The notes under the pieces are model-generated. The model did no database searches. It was not told the DNA's origin and saw nothing but the letters and a program-made list of their open reading frames with translations. Positions 37,559-47,109 of a stretch of 64,000 bases of DNA are shown piece after piece (position 1 is the stretch's first letter; each line of letters begins with the position of its first letter). The position numbers and the translations under genes were made by a program. Origin of the DNA: Algisphaera sp039180025 (lineage in GTDB: Bacteria; Planctomycetota; Phycisphaerae; Phycisphaerales; Phycisphaeraceae); the NCBI GenBank assembly GCA_039180025.1, contig JBCDDZ010000010.1, positions 16,793 to 80,792 on the forward strand, in the 5' to 3' direction.

Positions 37559-39154
37559 TCAGTGGGTATGGATCGGCGCCCACGCCGAGGTATCCAGGGC
37601 CAGCGACTCGTGCATCCGGGGGTCGCGGTGGGCGGTCAGGCTATGGGCCGAAGCCCGTCGGAGCGCTTCGGCCAGCATGATCGCCACACAGAACACCAGG
37701 CACCCGATCTCCGGCAACCCGAAGTATAGGTCGGGGCTCGAAAGGGCCGGCATCGCGACCCAGAAAATATCCACATAGCAAAGCACCAGCATCCAGCACG
37801 CCATCGTGAACAGCGCGACCCGGTTCCGCTTCACGTGCTTCGACAACAAGATGGCAAACGGAAACAGTAGGTGGGCGAACAGCAACGTCCACGCCACGAC
37901 GGTCCAGGAACTCCCAAACGTTGCCGGGGCGTCCATCAACGCATCCCCCGAGACCGAGGTGACGCCCCGGATCTCCCACCAGTAGGTGGTCTCGGGCAGC
38001 GAGGCGTACCAGATCAGCATGAACTGGCTGAAGCCGACATAACCCCAGAAAAACACGAAGGCGAACAAGAGCTTGCCCAGATCGTGGAAATGATCGGTTG
38101 TCACCGCCGGGAAATAACCCGCCCGCTGGCCGAGCATCAGGATGATGATCGTGGTGCAGATCGCCGCAGTAAAGCAGCCCGCGAAGAAATAAACCCCGAA
38201 CATCGTCGAATACCATACCGGGTCCAGCGACATCAGCAGGTCGAACGACGCCAGCGTGACCGTCACCGCGAACGCCGCCACCGAGAGCGGGGCCCACCAC
38301 TCACGCCGGTGAGTATGTTCCAGGTCGCCGTCGGCGTCCTGGCGGACGCTCCGGCTCCAGAAGAACCAGCCGATGAGCGACCAGACCGCGATATAAAACA
38401 CCCAGCGAATGACAAAAAAGGTCGACGTGTACCAGGCCCCTTTTTTGTAGACAAAATAAGGCGTGGCGTGGCTGTGATCGGGATTCAGTTCCGCGGTATG
38501 GGTCCAGGCGTGATGACCCTCTCCGTGGCCGTGGTCATGGGTATGGGCATGCCCACCGCCATGATCGCTTTCGGCCGATCCGTGCTCCGTTCCGCCCCCC
38601 CCGTGGTCCGGCGAAGCGTGGCCATCGTCCGCAACCGTCTGGAGAAAGAGATGACCGCCACCGCTAGCGGCGTGCGGGGCAGTGTCTTCCGCGCCCTGCC
38701 CGCCGAAATCCTTCAGATTCTCGTTGTGGTTCGCGATGGCCTTCCCGGCCTTATGGATCCCGTCCTGCGACCAGGGATAAATAAACGAATCCGCCCCGCC
38801 GAAGTAAGCCATGACCAGCACCGGCACCGCTAACCCCCCCATCGTGGGCATGTTCGCGGCCAAGACCTCGGGCACCCGGCGGAAGGCCACGCACCACCCC
38901 GCCCGGAACAGCGTGGTGATAAGGACGAAAAATAAGCTCCCCAGCGTGATCGCCAGAGCAAACGCATAAGCAATCAGGTAGGCAAAGCCCAGCCGCTTCC
39001 ACCCGCCGTCGAAGAGCGGCAGCGCGGTGGCCAGCACCGCGAGCAACAGCCCCGCCCCGCCGACAATCAGCAGGGTCCGCCGCAGCGGCCAAACCGACTC
39101 GCCGAGCACCGCGGTGTCCATCTCGTTCAATGCGTTAGGCGCGGGGTGCGACAC
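37559..39154 (-). CDS. actF: Alternative complex III subunit ActF, His-rich loop
   Basis: 531 aa, about ten membrane helices, NrfD-like quinone-binding subunit of the quinol:cytochrome c oxidoreductase. It starts with GTG, with GGAG ten bases upstream. Core features: FRAGWCVAFRRVPEVLAANM near 83-102, LMSLDPVWYSTMFGVYFFAGC near 308-328, and GKLLFAFVFFWGYVGFSQFM near 355-374. Between the third and fourth helices lies a loop rich in His, Gly and Asp (about 170-225, with HGGGHAHTHDHGHGEGHH), like the insertions in CoxIII and CoxIV. It follows actE by seven bases. Confidence 0.92.
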   Translation of the reverse strand: MSHPAPNALNEMDTAVLGESVWPLRRTLLIVGGAGLLLAVLATALPLFDGGWKRLGFAYLIAYAFALAITLGSLFFVLITTLFRAGWCVAFRRVPEVLAANMPTMGGLAVPVLVMAYFGGADSFIYPWSQDGIHKAGKAIANHNENLKDFGGQGAEDTAPHAASGGGHLFLQTVADDGHASPDHGGGGTEHGSAESDHGGGHAHTHDHGHGEGHHAWTHTAELNPDHSHATPYFVYKKGAWYTSTFFVIRWVFYIAVWSLIGWFFWSRSVRQDADGDLEHTHRREWWAPLSVAAFAVTVTLASFDLLMSLDPVWYSTMFGVYFFAGCFTAAICTTIIILMLGQRAGYFPAVTTDHFHDLGKLLFAFVFFWGYVGFSQFMLIWYASLPETTYWWEIRGVTSVSGDALMDAPATFGSSWTVVAWTLLFAHLLFPFAILLSKHVKRNRVALFTMACWMLVLCYVDIFWVAMPALSSPDLYFGLPEIGCLVFCVAIMLAEALRRASAHSLTAHRDPRMHESLALDTSAWAPIHTH

Positions 39155-39161
39155 TTGCTAA

Positions 39162-39983
39162 TTACTCCGGGGTCTCGGGGCCGGCCGTAACGCCGGGAGA
39201 GGGGACGGGGGTGAGCCGGGCGGACCGCGTGCCCTGGACGTCGGCCCGGTCCATCGCGAGTTGGGCCGCGTCGGCGTTCTGGGAAAGCTGTAGGGCCCGG
39301 ACGTAAGCGACAATCGCCCAGCGATCCTCTACCGAGATCGCGTGGCCGTAGCCCTTCATGTTGCCCTTGCCCGCGTCGATGACGTGGTAGAGCTGTCCGT
39401 TGGGATAGGTATCCGCGCCGAAGCGGAGCGAGCCGTCTTCGAGGGTCTCGTGCAGGTTCGCCGCGGCGACCCAGGCGGTGCCGTACGACAGCGTGCCGTC
39501 TCCGGTCACCAGAGCAGTGGCCCGGACGTTGGTCGGCCCGTGGCCGTAGCCGTCCAGCCCGTGGCAGGTGTAACAAAAGTTGTTGTACTGCTCCCGGCCG
39601 CGAGCCAGGAAAAATCCATCGACTTCGATCTCTTCCGGAAACCCGGCAATAAAGTCGGCGACAAACTCGCCTTTTTCTTCCGCCACCACGTAGCCTTCGT
39701 GCAGCAGCGGGTCCTCATTAAGTTCACCCCGGCGGACCGTGCCGGGCACGGGCGGACGCATCGCTCGGCCATCGATAAAGATCGGGGACGCGGCCTGGGC
39801 CTTGAGCTTGGCCTGGTTGTCCATATCCTGGAAAAGGTGGACCCGCGGCTTGTCGCTCTTGGTCTGGATCGCCAGAAAAATCATGCTCAGCGGTACCCAC
39901 GAGGCGGTCGTCGCCAGGATCCCGATCACGATCAGGGGCAACGGCACACGCTTGGGGAGAAAAAGTCGGAGGTCAGGCAGCAT
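39162..39983 (-). CDS. actE: Alternative complex III monohaem cytochrome ActE
   Basis: 273 aa. N-terminal anchor helix (LPLIVIGILATTASWVPLSMI near 15-35), then a cytochrome c domain with one haem motif in NFCYTCHGLDGYGHGPT near 135-151 and a distal Met in GKGNMKGYGHAI near 209. It is the electron exit subunit of ACIII, passing electrons towards the oxidase cytochrome. It sits between actD and actF with short gaps. The C-terminal end (about 245-273) is Pro/Thr-rich. Confidence 0.92.
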   Translation of the reverse strand: MLPDLRLFLPKRVPLPLIVIGILATTASWVPLSMIFLAIQTKSDKPRVHLFQDMDNQAKLKAQAASPIFIDGRAMRPPVPGTVRRGELNEDPLLHEGYVVAEEKGEFVADFIAGFPEEIEVDGFFLARGREQYNNFCYTCHGLDGYGHGPTNVRATALVTGDGTLSYGTAWVAAANLHETLEDGSLRFGADTYPNGQLYHVIDAGKGNMKGYGHAISVEDRWAIVAYVRALQLSQNADAAQLAMDRADVQGTRSARLTPVPSPGVTAGPETPE

Positions 39984-40062
39984 GAGGGTGGTCTGGTTCT
40001 GAGGTCAGGGGGCAGGAGCAGGTGTCCCTATCGGCATCGTCGGGTGCCGGCGAAGACGCCGG

Positions 40063-40689
40063 TTATTCGTTAATCAGCTCCGTCGACACCGCCCGGTGGT
40101 CTTTAAGAAACGCCGGGGTGGTCTCGAGGTCGAAGTTACGGTCGGTCGATTCGATCGCCAGGAAAAAGCGATCCTGTGTCGCCCGGCGGAAGTTTTTGGA
40201 GTTAAACAGCGGGTGGTACAGCAGCGGCAGCTTGTTGAGCCCGAACATCGCAAACACCGCGGTGTACGCGCTGAACATAATCGTCAGCTCAAAGATCACC
40301 GGGATAAACGCCGCGAAGCTGTTGAACGGCTTGCCCGAAATCAGGTACTCGTAGGGCTCCAGGTTGGTCGGGATAAAGTCCGCCACCTCGAACGCGCCCA
40401 TCGTGTACGTCGTCAGGAAAATACCCGTCGCCATCCCCAACAGCCCCATCCCCAAAACGATCCAGGGGAGGATCGTCGGCTTCACGCCCAGCACATCGTC
40501 GATGCCGTGGATCGGGAACGGCGAATGAACATCCATCCGGCGGTAGCCCGCGTCGTAAGCGGCCTGCGTCGCGGCGATTACGTCGGTGACGTTGTCGTAT
40601 TCAGCGACCACGCCGTAAACTTTTACGTCGTCCGCGGCGGGAGCCTCGGGCGCCATGGGTTCGGTCATGGGGGCATCGATTACGGACAT
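40063..40689 (-). CDS. actD: Alternative complex III subunit ActD (DUF3341)
   Basis: 208 aa from ATG 40689; GGAGAGG inside the actC end is an ideal ribosome site for it, so a start six codons earlier is rejected. Two membrane helices (about 77-98 and 124-145), with the family pattern VYGVVAEYDNVTDVIAATQAAYDAGYR near 24-50 and the DVHSPFPIHGIDDVLG segment near 53-68. ActD is a structural membrane subunit without cofactors. One base separates it from the actC stop. Confidence 0.92.
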   Translation of the reverse strand: MSVIDAPMTEPMAPEAPAADDVKVYGVVAEYDNVTDVIAATQAAYDAGYRRMDVHSPFPIHGIDDVLGVKPTILPWIVLGMGLLGMATGIFLTTYTMGAFEVADFIPTNLEPYEYLISGKPFNSFAAFIPVIFELTIMFSAYTAVFAMFGLNKLPLLYHPLFNSKNFRRATQDRFFLAIESTDRNFDLETTPAFLKDHRAVSTELINE

Positions 40690-40690
40690 C

Positions 40691-42139
40691 TCAGTGAGCC
40701 TCTCCATCGGTGGCGGGGTCGTCGTGATGGTCTTCCGGGGCGTGGGCGTGGGCCTCGGGCATGATGGTCTTGACCTCGGCCATCGCGACGATCGGCAGGA
40801 ACTTCAAGAACAACAGGAAGTTCGTAAAGAACAACCCGAAGCTGCCGACGAACATCCAGATATCCACCCAGGTCGGGCGGAACTGCGCCCAGCTGCCCGG
40901 CAGGAAGTCGCGGGAGAGCGAAGTCATCACGATGACAAAACGCTCGAACCACATGCCGGCGTTAACCGACATGGCGGCGATCATGATGGTCCAGATGTTA
41001 CGGCGGGCCCAGCGGAACCAGAGGATTTGGGGGATGAGGCAGTTCAGAGCGACCATCGACAGGAACCCGACGCCGTAGTTACCGAACGGGCGGTTGAGGA
41101 AGACGAACTGCTCGAAGTGGTGACCCGAGTACCAGGCGATGAAGAATTCCAGGGCATACGCGTAGGTCACGATACAGCCGGTGCCGAGCATGACCTTGCA
41201 GCAGTTGTCGATGTGCCGATCGGTGATGATGTCTTTGAGCCCGAACCAGATGCGGCAGGGAACGGCCAGGGTCAGCACCATCGCGAAGCCGCCGTAGATC
41301 GCCCCGGCGACGAAGTAGGGCGGGAACACGGTCGTGTGCCAGCCCGGGAGCTGAGCCACGGCAAAGTCGAACGAGACGACCGAGTGTACCGACAGCACCA
41401 GCGGCGTACACAGGGCGGCGAGCAGGATGTAGGCCCGCTCGAAGCGGTGCCAGTGCCGGCTGCTGCCGTTCCACCCGAGGCTGGCGATGCCATAAGCAAT
41501 CTGCGCGATCTTGCCCTTGGCCCGGTCGCGGAGCGTCGCGAGATCGGGCACCATCCCGGTGTACCAGAACAAAAGCGACACCGACGCGTAGGTCGACACC
41601 GCGAACACGTCCCAGAGCAGCGGCGAACGGAACTGCGGCCACATCGCCATCTGGTTGGGGTACGGGAACAGCCAGTACGCCAGCCACGGCCGGCCGACGT
41701 GGATCCCCGGGAAGATGCCGGCGCAGATGACCGCAAAGATGGTCATCGCCTCGGCGAAGCGGTTGATCGAGGTGCGCCAGTTCTGCCGGAACAGGAACAG
41801 GACCGCGGAGATCAGCGTGCCCGCGTGGCCGATGCCGACCCAGAACACGAAGTTAACGATCGGGAAGCCCCACGCGATCGGCTGGTTGTTCCCCCAGACC
41901 CCGACGCCGGTGGCGAAGAGATAGCCGATGAGCCCGAAAAACAGGCCCGCGAAACCCGCGGCGGTCAGGAAGCAGACCCACCAGATCAGGTTCGGCTTAC
42001 TCTCGGCGCTGCTTGCGACGGTGTCGGTGACCCCGGTGAAGTCTTTGCCCCCCAGCACGAGCGGGGCGCGTTGCCGCGGGTCGTCGTGGGTGTTGTCCAC
42101 GCGCTGCGAAATCACGGTGCCGGGGGTTAGCGTTGCCAT
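40691..42139 (-). CDS. actC: Alternative complex III subunit ActC (NrfD-like)
   Basis: 482 aa polytopic membrane subunit of the polysulfide-reductase NrfD family, which with ActB forms the quinol-oxidising side. Segments such as NLIWWVCFLTAAGFAGLFFG near 50-69, WVGIGHAGTLISAVLFLFRQNWRTSI near 116-140 (in two parts), PYPNQMAMWPQFRSPLLWD near 179-197 and HSVVSFDFAVAQLPGWH near 252 are typical of ActC. AAGG precedes the ATG within the actB end. Its end carries a His/Asp-rich stretch HAPEDHHDDPATDGEAH. Confidence 0.93.
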   Translation of the reverse strand: MATLTPGTVISQRVDNTHDDPRQRAPLVLGGKDFTGVTDTVASSAESKPNLIWWVCFLTAAGFAGLFFGLIGYLFATGVGVWGNNQPIAWGFPIVNFVFWVGIGHAGTLISAVLFLFRQNWRTSINRFAEAMTIFAVICAGIFPGIHVGRPWLAYWLFPYPNQMAMWPQFRSPLLWDVFAVSTYASVSLLFWYTGMVPDLATLRDRAKGKIAQIAYGIASLGWNGSSRHWHRFERAYILLAALCTPLVLSVHSVVSFDFAVAQLPGWHTTVFPPYFVAGAIYGGFAMVLTLAVPCRIWFGLKDIITDRHIDNCCKVMLGTGCIVTYAYALEFFIAWYSGHHFEQFVFLNRPFGNYGVGFLSMVALNCLIPQILWFRWARRNIWTIMIAAMSVNAGMWFERFVIVMTSLSRDFLPGSWAQFRPTWVDIWMFVGSFGLFFTNFLLFLKFLPIVAMAEVKTIMPEAHAHAPEDHHDDPATDGEAH

Positions 42140-42145
42140 ATCGAA

Positions 42146-45100
42146 TCAGGCCTTCACCGGGTTGCGGACCAGCCCCATATGCTGCGTACGGGGCCGGCTG
42201 TTGAGTTCTTCGAGCAGCTTGTAGCTGCGTTTGTTTTTGTTTTGGTGTTCCGACACCTTGCTCGACGGGTCGTTGAGGTTGCCAAAGGCGATCGCCTCGG
42301 TCGGGCAAGCCCCCTGACAAGCGGTGACGACGTCGCCGTCTTGCAGATAAGGGTAGTCGTCCACCGGCTTGCCGGCGGTCTTGTCTTGCGCCCACTGGGC
42401 CTTGGCGGAGATCTTCGCCCGATTGATCCGCTGCGTGCAGTAGGTACATTTCTCCATGACGCCCCGCATCCGCACGGTCACGTCGGGGTTGAACACCATC
42501 CGGCGGATCTGGTCGATCGTGTCGCCGGGCTCCTGGTCGGGGAACTTCAGCCAGGGGTTGTTGGCGATGCCGCCCGGCTTGCCGGAGTTACGGAACTGGG
42601 CCGAGTCCAGCTTGGAGTGGTAGTCGAAATAGTTGAACCGGCGGACCTTGTACGGACAGTTGTTCGAGCAGTACCGTGTGCCGATGCAGCGGTTGTAGAC
42701 CATGGTGTTCAGGCCCTCGGTGTCGTGCACCGTGGCCGCCACCGGGCAGACCTGCTCACAGGGCGCGTTCTCACAGTGGATACAGGTCACGGGCATGTGC
42801 ACCGCGTCCATCACGTCGCCGTCGTCGGGATCGAGTTTGAAGTTTCGGGTCGCGCCGGGCTTGCCGCGGTAGTAGCTGTCGATGCGCATCCACTGCATCT
42901 CGCGGGACATGATGACCTGGTCCTTGCCGACCACGGGAATATTGTTCTCGCTCTGGCAGGCGATTACGCAGGCGTTGCAGCCGATGCACGCGGTCATGTC
43001 GATGGTCATCGCCCAGGCGTGCTTGTCGTTGAACTGGGTCGCGGGCATCCAGCCGTCGGCCACCGCGTCGGGGTGCCGCTCCATCAACTCCTGCGCCCGC
43101 TGGGCAAACTGTTTAGCGAGCGGCGCGTCGTAGAGTTGGAGCGAGACGTCGCCGTGGGCGTCGTCGTTGGCAAACGACTTCTGGCCGGGGAGTTTGAGGT
43201 CTTGCTTGTAGCGGTCGAGGCTGGCCTGCTTGACGATGATGCCTTCGTCGCCGGGCTTCTTGCCGACCCGTTTGTCGAGCGCACCGGCCGCGGTCCAGTC
43301 GGTCCCGTCGTGCTTCAGCCGGTCGGCATCGATCAGGTGGTGGATCGAGGTGGTGGCGATGGGATGGGATTTCCCGGTTTTGACCACTTTGGCGGAATAG
43401 GAAACCCCCTGGGTGTCGGTCCCGCGGAGCCGGTAAGTATCGAAGCCCACGCCGCGTCCGATACGTCCGCCCGCCTGCCGCCCTTGGCCGAGCGTCAGCA
43501 CCACCACACCCTCGGCCTGCCCGGGGGTCACGAATACCGCGACCTCGAGTTCCCGCTCGTCCACCGTGATCTTGATGACGTCGCCGGTCTTGAGCCCGAG
43601 CGAGCCGGCATCTTTCACGCCGACCCAGGCCGGGTTGTCCCAGGCCACTTTGGTGATCGGCTCGGGCAGTTCCTGGAGCCAGCCGTTGTTCGCGAACCGG
43701 CCGTCGTAGACCTTGGGGTCGCTGCGGAATTCGACCTGGAAGACCCCGACGTTGCTGCTGACGCTGAGGCCCGACGCCGAGGCGTTGCCCGGAACCGCAC
43801 TCACCGCAGGGTAGGCCGAGCCCGCCAGCAGCCCGTCGTGCACCGCCGCCCGCCAGCGCCGCTCCGCCGAAGTATCGATCGGCCCGCCCGGCCAAGCGCT
43901 CGCCTGAACGTCGTATTGGCCCGCTTTGATCGCCGCGCTCCACGCCCGGCGGACCAGGTCGTAGCCGGAGACGGCTTCGTCGCCGGACAGCAGCGCCAAC
44001 GTTTCGATCGCGCTCTTGCCGGTGAACAAAGGCTCGATGATCGGCTGCTGGAGGCAGATCGTGCCGTCCCAGGCCCGGCCGTCGCCCCAGCATTCCAAGT
44101 AATGTGCTTCGGGCAGGTGCCAGTCGCAACGGACCGACGTCTCGTCTTCGTACAGACTCAGATGGGCACTCACGCCCACGTTTTCGAGGGCGGCAGCAAA
44201 ATCAAGGTCGGCCGGAGCGTCAAATACAGGGTTGCCGCCCAGGATCAGGAGCGTATCGACTTCGCCCGCCGCCATCTGCTGGGTCAACGAGGCGATGGCA
44301 TCGACGCAGAGCACCGGGTCATCCGATGTTTCCGTGAGCGTGATCGTCTTGTCCGGGCCCAAGTTCCCCAGCTTCTGGTTGATCGACCACGCCAGAGCGT
44401 GCATACCCGCCGGCTGGCTGGGGCCGACGACGACAATCGACTCGCCGGCGTGCGTCAGCAGATCCTTGGCCAGCATCTCGACAAACGCCTGCTCGGCGGG
44501 GTCGGTCAGCGTCGGGGCCGCGGTTACGCCGGGCACGCCCAGTTCCACCGCCAACGCATCGAGCATCGCCGCGACGGTCGAAGGCTTGACCTGCAGATGC
44601 ATGTCCGCGTTCGACGACGTGACGTTCATCGCCGACCCGACCGCGTAGACCCGGCTCATCTTGCCTTGGTCGCAGGTTTTCCGGAGCTTCGACCAGCCCC
44701 GGGCGTGCTTGGCCGACGCGGGGTGGTCGGTCAGAAAATTGCTGTCGAACGTCGCCAACACCATCGCTTTCGACGTGTCGTAGTGCGCCCGCAGCGGCTT
44801 ACCGAAAGCGCGTTTGGCTCCTTCAGCTTCGTTGTCGCGGTGCAACGGCTCCCACGTGGCCCACGTCGCATCGGGGTAACGCTTGAGAAAACGTTTCTTC
44901 GTATCCAGGAACGCGGGGCCGGCGTTCGCTTCACTGAGTACCGCGATTTTTTGGCCTTCAGCCAGGGCAGGGCCCATTGCGCGTTGGAACTCGGCCCAAT
45001 CGACCCGGTCCGCCTGGCGCTGGTCAAGCGGCCCGGTGAAGTGACGTACCGATCGGCTGCGGTCGGGGTCATACACCCCGAGGATGCTGGCGAGGGTGAA

Positions 45101-45577
45101 CACGTCCGCCGAGCCGTATTTCAGGTCCCCCGCCCCGCCGTCGTACCGGGCCGGGTCGCCACAGATCGGGTGCAGCGGACTGCCCGCGACGTGGATCGGC
45201 CGGCCGTCAAAGCTGGTCACGAAGACGCCGGTGGCCACCCCGCCACGCTGAAACATCGACGCATACGTCTCGGGGACGCCCGGCATCGTGCCCTCGGGCC
45301 GGCTGTTGTGCGCGACGACTTTTTCCTTCGGCCACCGCCGGCAGCCGGTCAGCGTCAGGCCCGCCAACGCCATCGACGCCCCGGCGAGCTTCATGAACTT
45401 ACGCCGCGACATGCCCAGCAGTTCGTCCGGGTCGTAGTCGGGGAATTCCTGCGCGATCTTCTCGACCAACTCCGGACTCTGCGCGTATTCGTGCAGGCTG
45501 CGCCAGTAACGCTGGCCTTGCAACGGCTCGATGCCGGTGGCTAGATCCGTGGTAGGGGTTGGGGTTTCAAGACTCAT
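42146..45577 (-). CDS. actB: Alternative complex III iron-sulfur subunit ActB
   Basis: 1143 aa. A twin-arginine region SRRKFMKLAGASMALAGL near 57-74 ends in a lipobox LTGC, so the protein is exported by Tat and lipidated. Residues about 90-760 match the molybdopterin-oxidoreductase fold, which in ACIII lacks the cofactor. The C-terminal part carries the ferredoxin-like domain with CIGCNACVIACQ near 868, CIHCENAPCEQVCP near 934, CIGTRYCSNNCP near 964 and the last CTYC...CQGACP set, for three 4Fe-4S and one 3Fe-4S cluster. It starts four bases after the actA stop. Confidence 0.94.
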   Translation of the reverse strand: MSLETPTPTTDLATGIEPLQGQRYWRSLHEYAQSPELVEKIAQEFPDYDPDELLGMSRRKFMKLAGASMALAGLTLTGCRRWPKEKVVAHNSRPEGTMPGVPETYASMFQRGGVATGVFVTSFDGRPIHVAGSPLHPICGDPARYDGGAGDLKYGSADVFTLASILGVYDPDRSRSVRHFTGPLDQRQADRVDWAEFQRAMGPALAEGQKIAVLSEANAGPAFLDTKKRFLKRYPDATWATWEPLHRDNEAEGAKRAFGKPLRAHYDTSKAMVLATFDSNFLTDHPASAKHARGWSKLRKTCDQGKMSRVYAVGSAMNVTSSNADMHLQVKPSTVAAMLDALAVELGVPGVTAAPTLTDPAEQAFVEMLAKDLLTHAGESIVVVGPSQPAGMHALAWSINQKLGNLGPDKTITLTETSDDPVLCVDAIASLTQQMAAGEVDTLLILGGNPVFDAPADLDFAAALENVGVSAHLSLYEDETSVRCDWHLPEAHYLECWGDGRAWDGTICLQQPIIEPLFTGKSAIETLALLSGDEAVSGYDLVRRAWSAAIKAGQYDVQASAWPGGPIDTSAERRWRAAVHDGLLAGSAYPAVSAVPGNASASGLSVSSNVGVFQVEFRSDPKVYDGRFANNGWLQELPEPITKVAWDNPAWVGVKDAGSLGLKTGDVIKITVDERELEVAVFVTPGQAEGVVVLTLGQGRQAGGRIGRGVGFDTYRLRGTDTQGVSYSAKVVKTGKSHPIATTSIHHLIDADRLKHDGTDWTAAGALDKRVGKKPGDEGIIVKQASLDRYKQDLKLPGQKSFANDDAHGDVSLQLYDAPLAKQFAQRAQELMERHPDAVADGWMPATQFNDKHAWAMTIDMTACIGCNACVIACQSENNIPVVGKDQVIMSREMQWMRIDSYYRGKPGATRNFKLDPDDGDVMDAVHMPVTCIHCENAPCEQVCPVAATVHDTEGLNTMVYNRCIGTRYCSNNCPYKVRRFNYFDYHSKLDSAQFRNSGKPGGIANNPWLKFPDQEPGDTIDQIRRMVFNPDVTVRMRGVMEKCTYCTQRINRAKISAKAQWAQDKTAGKPVDDYPYLQDGDVVTACQGACPTEAIAFGNLNDPSSKVSEHQNKNKRSYKLLEELNSRPRTQHMGLVRNPVKA

Positions 45578-45580
45578 GGC

Positions 45581-46339
45581 TTACCGGTGGCAGGTCGAGC
45601 ACGCCTGCATGTAGGCGGCATTATGGACGTTGTATTGTTCTTTGATCCGGGTGCCGACGAGCAGCTGCGCGGCGTCTTCGTCGCCCGCTTTGATCGCCCC
45701 GGCCTTAATCGCCGCGATGACTTCCGCGTCGTCGAGCGGGGTCCAAGCGAGGTTGGTCACCTCGCTGGGCGGACGCAGGTGCTTTTCGGGCTCGCGGTGG
45801 CAGTCGATACACCAACCCATCGAGAGGTTTTCGGCCTGGTACACCCCTTCTTCCCCCATCCGATCGACCCGGCCGTGACACGAAACACAGCTGACGCCCT
45901 TGGTGACGTGGGCCGCATGATTGAAGTAAGCGTAATCGGCCAGGTCGTGGACTTTGATCCACTCCACCGGCTGACCGGTTTCATAGGCCGCGTACAGCGC
46001 CTGGAGCTTGGGGCTGTTTTTCTTGACCCCGGCCGCGGCCCCGGGGTTGTGGCAGGCGATACAGGTCTCTACCGGCGGAACCGCCGCGAACGCGGCCTGG
46101 TTCACTGTCGTATGGCAATACGTACAGTCGAGTCCCAGTTGCCCGACGTGGAGTTCGTGGCTGTACGGAATCGGCTGCTCGGGCTGATAACCCTTGTTGA
46201 GCGTGTTGGGATTCAGCCCCAGCCCCACGACCGCGGGCACGTAGAGGCCGCCGCCCAGTGCTCCGATCAGCATGAGAGGCAACAAGTAATTGGCCCACCG
46301 CGGAAAAACAAATTTGCCTGGCGTATCGTGGTCGTTCAA
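45581..46339 (-). CDS. actA: Alternative complex III pentahaem cytochrome ActA
   Basis: 252 aa from a TTG at 46339, which has GAGG eleven bases upstream. The frame stays open to an ATG at 46522, but those residues look non-coding, so the start is uncertain. One membrane anchor (YLLPLMLIGALGGGLYVPAVV near 17-37) is followed by five CxxCH haem motifs: CTYCH, CIACH, CVSCH, CIDCH and CSTCH. It is the first gene of the operon that runs 15 kb to coxIV. It passes electrons between the iron-sulfur subunit and the monohaem cytochrome. Confidence 0.9.
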   Translation of the reverse strand: MNDHDTPGKFVFPRWANYLLPLMLIGALGGGLYVPAVVGLGLNPNTLNKGYQPEQPIPYSHELHVGQLGLDCTYCHTTVNQAAFAAVPPVETCIACHNPGAAAGVKKNSPKLQALYAAYETGQPVEWIKVHDLADYAYFNHAAHVTKGVSCVSCHGRVDRMGEEGVYQAENLSMGWCIDCHREPEKHLRPPSEVTNLAWTPLDDAEVIAAIKAGAIKAGDEDAAQLLVGTRIKEQYNVHNAAYMQACSTCHR

Positions 46340-46524
46340 GGGTCGAAAAGCCTCAGATCGAGAGAGCGTAGCCGTAGGAACGTTTCGTCCCCATCGTCGG
46401 GCCAAGGGCGGATCAAGCCGCGGCCCGGCAGGTGTGCGAATACCACGTCGCACGGTGTGATGTCTCGCCCCCTCCACGACGCAGGTTAACCCGAAAGTCC
46501 GGGGATGACAAAGGGGTTGCACAT

Positions 46525-46566
46525 AAAAAAAAGATCGGCGCTTTGGCCCGGTTTTCTTCTTGCGCC
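46525..46566 (-). terminator. Weak terminator candidate after the 46637 gene
   Basis: On the minus strand: GGCGC, 20-base loop, GCGCC, GATC, then eight T. The stem is short, but the T-run is good. It lies between the 46637 gene and the act operon. Confidence 0.35.
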
Positions 46567-46636
46567 TCGCGGCGGGTTCAGCCGGGCACGGCCGCCGGTT
46601 TTTTCCCGGACCCGCCCGACGATAATGGCCTCCAAT

Positions 46637-47041
46637 TCACGCCGGACGCGCCAAAACCAACAGCATCAACATCAACGCCCCCGGCCAGATCGCCGGCGTA
46701 ACCGACCCGCCCACCAGCCCCGCCAGAACCGATAACACCACCCCGGCGGTCAATACCCCCCATACCGACATCATCCCGCGCATCCGGTCCGCTCGCGGAG
46801 CCGGCGTATCCCCATCTCCCGCCGGCCGATCCCGGAAACACGACCCGTAAACCCCCAACGTGGCCGGCACCGCCAGCAACATCCACAATACCGGCACCAT
46901 GAACCAGGCTTCCACCCCGCCCGACGCCCGATCTATCCAAGGCAAAACCAACACCATCGACAGCACCGAGGCGAGCACAAATACGGACCAAACCCATATA
47001 AACTTGGCCGTGGCCGGTTTTGCTGCCTGACGGTTATCCAT
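46637..47041 (-). CDS. Small membrane protein, unknown
   Basis: 134 aa from ATG 47041 with AGGG ten bases upstream. Four predicted helices (about 13-35, 46-67, 90-108, 112-130) with a Pro/Asp-rich loop (RDRPAGDGDTPAPRADRMRG near 70-89). No charged residue inside the helices suggests transport. It precedes the act operon on the same strand by about 300 bases with a weak terminator between, so co-transcription is doubtful. No family recognised. Confidence 0.6.
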   Translation of the reverse strand: MDNRQAAKPATAKFIWVWSVFVLASVLSMVLVLPWIDRASGGVEAWFMVPVLWMLLAVPATLGVYGSCFRDRPAGDGDTPAPRADRMRGMMSVWGVLTAGVVLSVLAGLVGGSVTPAIWPGALMLMLLVLARPA

Positions 47042-47109
47042 AATCGTGCGCCCTGCCGCGTTCCGGTCTCGATCGCTTGGCACCAATTGTCCAAGCCATT
47101 TCCAGAACA

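Noticed and set aside
42179..45544. Open frame of 1121 codons on the plus strand opposite actB
   Set aside because: It mirrors actB codon by codon, has the Val/Arg/Gly/His-rich composition typical of antisense frames in GC-rich genes, and shows no domain. actB has clear iron-sulfur motifs.
46340..46522. N-terminal extension of ActA to ATG 46522
   Set aside because: The 61 extra residues (many Arg and Pro) look non-coding and would precede the membrane anchor; TTG 46339 with GAGG gives a normal N-terminus.
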